A stretch of DNA of 14,608 nt from an uncultured Alistipes sp. (GTDB lineage Bacteria > Bacteroidota > Bacteroidia > Bacteroidales > Rikenellaceae). Position 1 is the stretch's first letter. Each line of letters opens with the position of its first letter. Below the pieces are notes generated by a model. The model worked only from the letters and a program-made list of their open reading frames with translations. It was not told the DNA's origin and did not search any database. Where the stretch lies: the NCBI GenBank assembly GCA_934754975.1, contig CAKVKI010000035.1, positions 1 through 14,608 on the forward strand, given 5' to 3'. The position numbers and the translations under genes are program-made. Positions 1 to 5,237 of this stretch are shown in pieces.

Positions 1-1
1 C

Positions 2-75
2 GGCACCGTAGCTTAATTGAATAGAGCATCTGACTACGGATCAGAAGGTTACAGGTTTGAGTCCTGTCGGTGTCA
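2..75 (+). tRNA. tRNA-Arg (anticodon ACG)
   Basis: The sequence folds as a full cloverleaf. The acceptor stem GGCACCG (2-8) pairs with CGGTGTC (68-74) with one G-U pair. The anticodon stem TCTGA (29-33) pairs with TCAGA (41-45) around the loop CTACGGA, giving anticodon ACG at 36-38. The T stem ACAGG (51-55) pairs with CCTGT (63-67) around TTTGAGT. The discriminator base is A75 and the 3' CCA is not encoded. In bacteria this tRNA has A34 deaminated to inosine by TadA and reads CGU, CGC and CGA arginine codons. Any promoter lies outside the window. Confidence 0.96.
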
Positions 76-80
76 CTAGG

Positions 81-107
81 AAAGAGAGTCCAAAAGGCTC
101 TCTTTCT
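81..107 (+). terminator. Intrinsic terminator 1 after tRNA-Arg
   Basis: The arms AAAGAGAG (81-88) and CTCTCTTT (98-105) pair, and CC/GG closes an AAAA loop with one bulged T. The 3' arm itself ends in a T run (CTTTCTT). It starts five bases after the tRNA 3' end, the normal position for ending a tRNA transcript. Confidence 0.75.
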
Positions 108-114
108 TGCATTT

Positions 115-147
115 AAGCAGCTGCAGAAAAATGCGGCTGCTTTTTTT
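115..147 (+). terminator. Intrinsic terminator 2 after tRNA-Arg
   Basis: An 11-bp stem, AAGCAGCTGCA (115-125) with TGCGGCTGCTT (132-142) and one G-U pair, closes a six-base loop and runs into seven consecutive T (141-147). This is a classic Rho-independent terminator. It is stronger than the hairpin just upstream and acts as a second stop for the tRNA transcript. Confidence 0.88.
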
Positions 148-480
148 GACTCCGGTTTAAAGCGGTTTCTGCATCGAAATCAGGCATTTGTTTAAACCGG
201 TGTGTAAACCGGAATCGGTTATTCCCACTCCCTCTCCCCTAAGTATTCATGCAACCCGAAGCAGGATCGGCACATAGGTCAGGCAGTCATGCCGTATGGC
301 ACCTATATTTATTATCCCGACCGCTATCGAAAACAAGTATGCATCTCATACACGAAATAACCGAACGGCAGGTCCAGCCGCAGCACACAAGACCGCAGCG
401 CGGTTTCCGGTTTTATTTTTGCATACCTATTAAAAGACAAGAGCATTTTCATGCTCCCGAAAATAATTTTCCACTGGAAA
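148..480. other. Intergenic region without a convincing gene
   Basis: About 330 bp lie between the tRNA terminators and the thioredoxin promoter. An 83-codon open frame at 249-500 has no recognisable domain and runs into the -33/-7 promoter, so I do not call it. The region holds the inverted repeats at 152-212 and a pyrimidine-rich run at about 224-240. A lone TATTTTTG at 414-421 matches the -7 consensus TAnnTTTG, but I see no TTTG at the right distance upstream, so it is at best a weak second promoter. Confidence 0.6.
152..212. repeat. Inverted repeat CCGGTTTAAA / TTTAAACCGG with a third partial copy
   Basis: CCGGTTTAAA at 152-161 is matched perfectly in inverted orientation by TTTAAACCGG at 191-200. 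A third partial copy, TAAACCGG, follows at 205-212. A spacer of 29 bp separates the two full arms. Such spaced arms can be protein-binding sites, for instance for a regulator or a tyrosine recombinase next to a tRNA target. No integrase gene is in the window, so the role is open. Confidence 0.5.
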
Positions 481-512
481 TTTGTTTTATTGGAAAATAA
501 ATCATATCTTTG
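481..512 (+). promoter_or_regulatory. Bacteroidota sigma-ABfr-type promoter of the thioredoxin operon
   Basis: TTTG at 481-484 and TATCTTTG at 505-512 are separated by 20 bp. This fits the Bacteroidota consensus TTTG-N19-21-TAnnTTTG. Transcription would start around 518-520 and give a leader of about 36 nt before the thioredoxin ATG at 555, which also supports that start. Confidence 0.82.
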
Positions 513-554
513 TAGCGTTATTAAGGGAAGAAGAGATAAAAAACCATACGGACT

Positions 555-1019
555 ATGAAGAGACTAATAGTGACGGCCGCCTGCATACTGACGTTCGCAG
601 CCGGGGCCAACGGCCAGACCGACAACAAGAATAACAACACAAAACAAACAAATACCATGAAAACGATCGCATTGACCAAGGCTGACTTTCTGGCGAAGGT
701 CGCCAATTACGAAAACAATCCCACCGAGTGGAAATACCTCGGCGACAAACCCGCCCTCGTCGATTTCTATGCTTCGTGGTGCGGCCCCTGCAAAGCCCTC
801 GCACCCGTGCTGGAGGAACTTGCGGCGGAATACGGCGACAGCATCCATATCTACAAGATAAACACCGAAGAGGAGCAGGAACTGGCAGCCGCATTCGGCA
901 TCCGTTCGATTCCGACGCTGCTGTTCATCCCCAAGGAGGGCAAGCCCCAGATCGCACAGGGCGCCCTGCCCAAAGCTTCGCTGAAAGAGGCAATCGACAA
1001 GGTGCTGCTCAACAAATAA
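555..1019 (+). CDS. Exported thioredoxin
   Basis: This 154-residue thioredoxin-fold protein would reduce or exchange disulfides in client proteins. The active site WCGPC is at residues 75-79, and the cis-proline motif SIPT (Pro120) packs against it. The fold continues to a normal C-terminal helix. Residues 1 to about 20 form a signal peptide (KR, then a hydrophobic stretch, then AGANG before a probable cleavage at Q21). They are followed by an Asn/Lys/Thr-rich linker to about residue 34, so the long form should act in the periplasm. An internal ATG at 657 (Met35) sits after an A-rich leader and would give a 120-residue cytoplasmic thioredoxin of classic size. I keep the start at 555 because the promoter lies 43 bp upstream of it. 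It is the first gene of an operon; the Fe-S protein gene follows after 7 bp. The exact thioredoxin subtype is not resolved. Confidence 0.93.
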   Translation: MKRLIVTAACILTFAAGANGQTDNKNNNTKQTNTMKTIALTKADFLAKVANYENNPTEWKYLGDKPALVDFYASWCGPCKALAPVLEELAAEYGDSIHIYKINTEEEQELAAAFGIRSIPTLLFIPKEGKPQIAQGALPKASLKEAIDKVLLNK

Positions 1020-1026
1020 GCGGGCT

Positions 1027-1230
1027 ATGGCACTTACGATCGACGAACTGCGCTGTCCCCAGGACCACCGCTGTCCGCTGATTCCGATCTGCCCCGCCGG
1101 GGCGATTTCACAACAGGGACACGGACTTCCGGCAATCGACCCGGAAAAGTGTATCGAATGTGGAAAATGTATCAGGCACTGCGGCAGGCAGGCTGTTCAC
1201 AAAAAGCCGGAATATGGACAAACTGTGTAA
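1027..1230 (+). CDS. Small ferredoxin-like Fe-S protein
   Basis: This 67-residue protein has seven cysteines (10, 16, 22, 42, 45, 48, 52). CIECGKCIRHCG at 42-53 is a typical [4Fe-4S] motif (CxxCxxCxxxC), except that Gly replaces the Pro after the last Cys. The first half has C-x5-C-x5-CPAGAI, where CPAGAI looks like the closing part of a ferredoxin motif but the earlier Cys spacing is not canonical. By analogy with two-cluster ferredoxins, Cys22 could complete the 42/45/48 cluster, leaving Cys10, 16 and 52 for something else; this is inference. The protein is probably a cytoplasmic electron carrier or redox sensor, as it has no signal peptide. The gene starts 7 bp after the thioredoxin stop and its last 17 bases overlap the MarR-type gene, which implies coupled translation. 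Confidence 0.85.
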   Translation: MALTIDELRCPQDHRCPLIPICPAGAISQQGHGLPAIDPEKCIECGKCIRHCGRQAVHKKPEYGQTV

Positions 1231-1567
1231 AATACGCGACCTGCAGCGGGCCGTACACCAATTCGAAGCGAATCTGGAACGGCTGCACGGAATCTGCCTG
1301 AACGAAGGCATGGCCCTGTGCAGTCTCTCGAAGGCCGGCAGGCTCTCCTGCGGGGAGTTGAGCGACCTGCTGGGACTGACCCCTTCGAACATGTCGAAGG
1401 TGCTCCGTTCGGTCGAAGAAAAGGAATTCGTAAGCCGGGAACTCGGAACCGCAGACAAACGCCAGATGTATTTTTCGCTGACCGACCGGGGGCGGAAACT
1501 GCTGGCTTCGATCGACTGCAAAAAGATCGAAACGCCCGATCTGCTCACCGCCCTGCTTCAAAAGTAA
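1214..1567 (+). CDS. MarR-type winged-helix transcriptional regulator
   Basis: This 117-residue protein has a MarR-like winged helix-turn-helix. The recognition region ELSDLLGLTPSNMSKVL is at about 48-64, the wing contains DKRQ at 81-84, and a SLTDRGRKLL segment follows at 88-97, as in the MarR family. MarR proteins bind DNA as dimers and are usually released by ligands or by oxidation of cysteines. This one has five cysteines (5, 28, 36, 46, 102), which fits redox control beside a thioredoxin and an Fe-S protein; that link is inference. I chose the ATG at 1214 over an in-frame ATG at 1160 because the extra 18 residues are not MarR-like and would overlap the Fe-S gene by 71 bases instead of 17. 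The protein is a little shorter than most MarR proteins (about 140 residues). It may repress its own operon. Confidence 0.84.
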   Translation: MDKLCKIRDLQRAVHQFEANLERLHGICLNEGMALCSLSKAGRLSCGELSDLLGLTPSNMSKVLRSVEEKEFVSRELGTADKRQMYFSLTDRGRKLLASIDCKKIETPDLLTALLQK

Positions 1568-1583
1568 CTGACGCATCAAACGA

Positions 1584-1620
1584 CAACCCCGTCCGGAATC
1601 CGGACGGGGTTGCTTATTTT
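1584..1620 (+). terminator. Intrinsic terminator of the thioredoxin operon, possibly bidirectional
   Basis: A perfect 13-bp stem, CAACCCCGTCCGG (1584-1596) with CCGGACGGGGTTG (1600-1612), has an AAT loop and is followed by CTTATTTT. It begins 16 bp after the MarR-type stop codon. On the other strand it also lies 23 bp beyond the end of the isomerase gene. There the following sequence has only a weak T run, so termination from that side is less certain. Confidence 0.85.
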
Positions 1621-1635
1621 ACGGTGCAAAGGTTT

Positions 1636-3402
1636 TTATTTCATAAAAGCTTTCACGACCATAATTTCGCGGCCCGAGGTATTGACGATCCGGTAGGAGC
1701 CGGCCGCGGCCGACACCACGAACGTCTCGGCATAGCTGATCGGGAAGCTGTCGCCGCCGGCCGTCTCGATGCGGGCGCTCTCGCCCTCGACCAGGTTCAG
1801 TACATGGCATTTTCCTTCGGTCTGCACCTCCACCGAGGTGTTGAGCTTGTAGCGGTGTACGTCGTAGGAGTGGTTGCGGTGCGTCGGCAGGTGCCAGAGT
1901 TCCCAGTCGGCGCCCTTTTCGAGCAGTTCGGGATGGGCGATCAATTCGCGTTTCACCGTTTCGCCCTTGCGGTCGAAGCAGAGGTTCTCCATCGCCCGGC
2001 GGATATTCAGCGGACGGGGTTTGCCGTCGAGGTCCAGCGCCAGCCAATCGTACATCTTGAACGTGAAGATGTAGGGCGTGGTGCTGATCTCCAGCACGAG
2101 GTTATTGCGGCCCGAGCTGTGAAGCGTTCCCGGAGGCATCAGGAACAGGCCGTGTTTGGCCGACGGCTCCGCATTGACGTACTTGTCCACATCGAGCGCC
2201 GTCCCCTTCTCGAAACTTTCGGTCAGGGCCTGTTCGAACTTCTCGGGAACGATATCCTCCTTGAAGCCGAGATACACGACCGAATCCGGCGCCGTGTCGA
2301 GGATGTAATAGGTCTCCTCCTGCGTCAGCACCTCGCCGAAATTCTTGCGGATATACTCGCGCTGCGGATGGCACTGGATCGAGAGGTTGCCGCCGTCGAA
2401 GTTGTCGAGGTAGTCCATACGGATCGGGAACTCGTCGCCGTAAAGTCCGTAGCACTCCTTTCCCACGACCTGCTCGCCGGCCTGGAACATCACCGTATCG
2501 AAAGAAACTTCGAGCATCCGCTCACCGCTTCGGAAGATCAGTCCGTTTTCGGGCACGATCAGTTCGAACGACCATGCATAGTTGGGCACGTCGTGCGGCA
2601 GGGCTTCGATGTGATTGCGGATCCACTGCCCTCCCCAGGCTCCGGGTTCGAACCACGGACGCACACGGAATCCGTTGCCGGCCAAGCGGTCCAGTCCGCG
2701 GCGCAGATCAGTACCTTCGGTCCAGGTGATCTCCGTCTCGCGCTGGCCGTCGATCATCACGTCGATTTTCGGCAGCAGGGCCTTCTTATGACGGTTGAGT
2801 ACCACCCAATCTACGAAATAGAAGCGTTTGTACATCTTCTTCGGCGCATCGGCCGCAGCGGCTCCCAGATTCGTGATGCTGCCCGCACGCGAGCGGAACT
2901 GAATCTCGTTTTTCGGAATGTCGATATAGAGCAGCAGGCCGTCCCAGCCGGCAAGCGAAGCGCCGATGCCGATCAGAATGTTCATCTGAGCAGCGTCGTC
3001 CGGACGGATTCGGTCCAGCTTTTCCCGGTCGAAGAACTCTTCGAGCCGGAGCGGAGTCCGGAATCCGAAGATCGGATCGTCGCCCCCCAGATAGGGTTCG
3101 ATCAGGCGGTCGATCTCGGCAGGCTCCTTCATGGCCGCACCCGTGTTCCACCATACGGGGCGGATGCCGAGCGTTTCAAGGGCCTTGTTCAGTTCACGGC
3201 TGAAAATATCGAAACGTATGCCGACGTAACCGTCGATAATCACCCGTTTCGATCCGGCGATCCGGCGGGCCAGCGACAAATAATCGCAAAAGATTTTCTC
3301 CTCGCCCAGATCGTGCGCCGGATAGATGTCGTATTGGTCTACGCCTGTCTCCGGCTTCTCGACGGGAAGCACAAACTGTGTGGTTTTTCTTAAAAGAGTC
3401 AT
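1636..3402 (-). CDS. Class I mannose-6-phosphate isomerase, long form
   Basis: This 588-residue cytoplasmic protein would interconvert mannose-6-phosphate and fructose-6-phosphate. The class I isomerase core lies at about residues 240-450. It shows SIQCHP (341-346, zinc ligand His345 and probably Gln343), the QEETYYIL segment with the acidic ligand (Glu362 or Glu363), and PPGTLHSSG (423-431, ligand His428), in the order expected for the family. The first ~240 residues are not part of the normal enzyme. They include RVIIDGYVGIRFD (53-65), slightly reminiscent of nucleoside-kinase-type proteins, but no P-loop is present. Typical class I enzymes are about 300-400 residues, so this is a long Bacteroidota/Firmicutes-style version. 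The gene starts 8 bp after the ROK gene and is the last gene of the mannoside locus. The A/T-rich leader before the ATG is usual for the phylum. Confidence 0.85.
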   Translation of the reverse strand: MTLLRKTTQFVLPVEKPETGVDQYDIYPAHDLGEEKIFCDYLSLARRIAGSKRVIIDGYVGIRFDIFSRELNKALETLGIRPVWWNTGAAMKEPAEIDRLIEPYLGGDDPIFGFRTPLRLEEFFDREKLDRIRPDDAAQMNILIGIGASLAGWDGLLLYIDIPKNEIQFRSRAGSITNLGAAAADAPKKMYKRFYFVDWVVLNRHKKALLPKIDVMIDGQRETEITWTEGTDLRRGLDRLAGNGFRVRPWFEPGAWGGQWIRNHIEALPHDVPNYAWSFELIVPENGLIFRSGERMLEVSFDTVMFQAGEQVVGKECYGLYGDEFPIRMDYLDNFDGGNLSIQCHPQREYIRKNFGEVLTQEETYYILDTAPDSVVYLGFKEDIVPEKFEQALTESFEKGTALDVDKYVNAEPSAKHGLFLMPPGTLHSSGRNNLVLEISTTPYIFTFKMYDWLALDLDGKPRPLNIRRAMENLCFDRKGETVKRELIAHPELLEKGADWELWHLPTHRNHSYDVHRYKLNTSVEVQTEGKCHVLNLVEGESARIETAGGDSFPISYAETFVVSAAAGSYRIVNTSGREIMVVKAFMK

Positions 3403-3410
3403 ATCAAAAA

Positions 3411-4313
3411 TTATAAAAATAACGAAGCTGCACCAATCATGGCCGCATGGTCGAGCAGGGCCGAAGTACGGACCGCGGCATGAATTCCGTCTGCGGTGAA
3501 ACGCCGCTCCAAAGCCGGACCGAAAAGCGGATAAGCCCGTGAAATATTCCCTCCGAGTACCAATACGTCCGCATTGAAACGGGCAAGGACCGGAGCTGCG
3601 AACTGCGCCAGTTCCTCGCCGTAGACGTCGAAGAGGCGGCGTGCGGCCGGATCGGTATCGTACCGCCCGGCAACCTCCCGCGCACCGGTCACCGTCTGGC
3701 CGGTCAGGTCTCTATAACGGCGGATAATTCCGCGGGTCGAGAACATTTCGTCCGCGATTCCGCCGCCGAACGGCAGACAATAGACCCAGCCGTTCGCAGG
3801 CACGTCAGCGCCCGAAGTTACCAATTTACGATCGGCAACAAAGCCCGATCCGACGCCGGTCCCGAGCGTTAGGGCCACGACGCGCCGGGCATCGCACGCC
3901 GCGCCGCCGAGACACTCGCCCAGCGCAAAAGCCGATGCGTCATTGACATAACGGAACTCTTCGACACCGGATTGCCGCAACAGCGGAAAAAGCGACTCCG
4001 AAATATCGAGACCGTAAATCCGCTCGAATTTATCGACGCCCCGGATCAGCGAAACGCCGTGTTCGTAGTCGAACGGGCCGGGAAAGGCAAATCCCAGCCG
4101 GCGGACAGCCTTCAGGCCGGAAGCCGCAATGCTCCGCCGGATGTTGTCCGCCCATGCGTCCAGAATCTCCCGGGCTCCGGCGTCGCAATCGACTTTGCCC
4201 GAGACAGGTTCCCCGCAGATTTTCCCCGTCGCCAGATCGACCATGGCCGAACAAATATGACTGCCGCCTATATCAGCGCCGACGGCGTAACGTTCCATGT
4301 CGTTTGATATCAT
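3411..4313 (-). CDS. ROK-family sugar kinase, atypical
   Basis: From the chosen start the protein has 300 residues of the ROK/ASKHA fold, which transfers phosphate from ATP to a hexose in the cytoplasm. Visible motifs are the phosphate-binding DIGGSH (14-19), GFAFPGPFD (about 74-82), ND with the likely catalytic Asp125, LTLGTGVGSGF (149-159) and LVLGGNIS (251-258). The usual ExGH sequence and the CxCGxxGCxE zinc motif are missing; the aligned stretch reads VPANGWVYCLPFGGGIADE. In this locus a mannose (or other hexose) kinase role feeding the isomerase next door is likely but inferred; glucokinase is an alternative. An open frame extends upstream to 4403, but that part runs through a hairpin and over the end of the DUF3823 gene. 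I therefore start at Met 4313; Met 4298, just before RYAVGADIGG, is also possible. Confidence 0.85.
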   Translation of the reverse strand: MISNDMERYAVGADIGGSHICSAMVDLATGKICGEPVSGKVDCDAGAREILDAWADNIRRSIAASGLKAVRRLGFAFPGPFDYEHGVSLIRGVDKFERIYGLDISESLFPLLRQSGVEEFRYVNDASAFALGECLGGAACDARRVVALTLGTGVGSGFVADRKLVTSGADVPANGWVYCLPFGGGIADEMFSTRGIIRRYRDLTGQTVTGAREVAGRYDTDPAARRLFDVYGEELAQFAAPVLARFNADVLVLGGNISRAYPLFGPALERRFTADGIHAAVRTSALLDHAAMIGAASLFL

Positions 4314-4347
4314 CGTATCCGTACAAATTTCTTTATCGGGCGCCGCA

Positions 4348-4374
4348 GTCCCGGAGACATACTGTCTCCGGGAC
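4348..4374 (-). promoter_or_regulatory. Perfect hairpin between the DUF3823 and ROK genes
   Basis: GTCCCGGAGAC (4348-4358) and GTCTCCGGGAC (4364-4374) form a perfect 11-bp stem with a five-base loop. It starts 18 bp after the DUF3823 stop and ends 34 bp before the ROK start. No T run follows on the minus strand (TGCGGCGCC comes next), so it is not a standard intrinsic terminator. An mRNA processing or 3'-end stabilising element that separates the SusCD part from the catabolic genes is more likely. Confidence 0.6.
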
Positions 4375-4392
4375 CCGGCATCCTGAACCCGC

Positions 4393-5211
4393 CTAGCGGG
4401 CAATCGTGGTAATTTCTTTAATCGTCGTGTAATTGTAGCGGTTGGTGCCGTCGAACTGCTGCGTCGTCCGCGCGCCGAACCGCAGGAAATACTTCCGCGA
4501 ATAGGCCGGGAACGGCGTGTAGATCTTGTCCGGCCCCAGATCGGGCACTATGACGCCTTCGGTCTGGAATTTGAGCAAGTCGGGCGTGAAGCCGCTGGGC
4601 TGCCCCGTGCGAATCGTGATGACCTGATCGAACGGATTGGGTATCAGTTTGATGAGATCTGAAGTGATACGGGTCGAATAGTTGGGGCTGTAGCTGAAGT
4701 CCCCGACATACATATTCTCGTTTACGAACAGCCACGCCTCGGCCAAGTCCTGCTGGTAGGCCGGATTATCCGTTCCGCGCAGGATCTTCACCTTCACGTC
4801 CACGGTTCCGTCGGCGTTCACCACCGGCTCTCCGACCCACTCCACACGCAGCAGGGGTTCCACTTCCCAGGTCTTCTCGGTAGTGCCCGAGATCTTGATC
4901 CGCTCTTCGTCCAGCGGAACGAACGCGCCCGAAGGGGTGATGCCGTATTCGCCCTTGAAAACCTTGGTGTTGTTGAACGTGCCGTCCATCTTGACGTTCA
5001 TGTCATAGGGCTGGGGGTTGTCGCTCCAGCTGTACTCCATCATGCGGATACGGATACCCGTATTGCCGATGGCCGTCTGGAACGGCTCGCCCGTCTGCTT
5101 GTCGATGAACTTACCACGGAAAGTCTCCTGCGGCTCGTTGTAATTGTCTTTGCTGCACGAAGCTGCGAGCAACGGCAGCGAAAAGAGCAAAAGATATATA
5201 TACTTTTTCAT
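4393..5211 (-). CDS. DUF3823-type lipoprotein of a SusCD locus
   Basis: This 272-residue outer-membrane lipoprotein has a signal peptide with a hydrophobic core and lipobox AASC (Cys19 becomes the lipidated N-terminus). The residues after it, SKDN, resemble the acidic/Ser export signal of surface-exposed Bacteroidota lipoproteins. The start of the mature part (FRGKFIDKQTGEPFQTAI) and the C-terminal RYNYTTIKEI resemble the DUF3823 family, which sits next to SusC/SusD pairs. The fold is expected to be all-beta, and a role in glycan binding beside SusD is likely but unproven. The gene follows susD by 26 bp and ends before the intergenic hairpin at 4348-4374. Family assignment is by recognition of sequence style and context. 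Confidence 0.8.
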   Translation of the reverse strand: MKKYIYLLLFSLPLLAASCSKDNYNEPQETFRGKFIDKQTGEPFQTAIGNTGIRIRMMEYSWSDNPQPYDMNVKMDGTFNNTKVFKGEYGITPSGAFVPLDEERIKISGTTEKTWEVEPLLRVEWVGEPVVNADGTVDVKVKILRGTDNPAYQQDLAEAWLFVNENMYVGDFSYSPNYSTRITSDLIKLIPNPFDQVITIRTGQPSGFTPDLLKFQTEGVIVPDLGPDKIYTPFPAYSRKYFLRFGARTTQQFDGTNRYNYTTIKEITTIAR

Positions 5212-5237
5212 ATCGATCGGTTTTTATGCTATCCGGA

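Noticed and set aside
219..232. TTATTCCCACTC, which on the minus strand reads as Glu-Trp-Glu-stop like the end of guaA, a known integration target
   Set aside because: The match is only 12 bases, the upstream codons do not continue the GuaA C-terminus, and no integrase is present; chance is the simpler explanation.
249..500. An 83-codon open frame before the thioredoxin gene
   Set aside because: It has no recognisable domain, an unusual composition, and its end overlaps the -33 region of the thioredoxin promoter.
1318..3393. A 691-codon open frame on the + strand across the MarR-type gene and the isomerase
   Set aside because: It crosses the terminator hairpin and reads mostly as the mirror of the isomerase gene; no recognisable motif and no promoter.
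3403..3430. A/T-rich sequence before the isomerase start resembling a -7 element
   Set aside because: TATAATTTTTG misses the TAnnTTTG spacing by one base, there is no -33 TTTG at the right distance, and A/T-rich leaders are usual at starts in this phylum.
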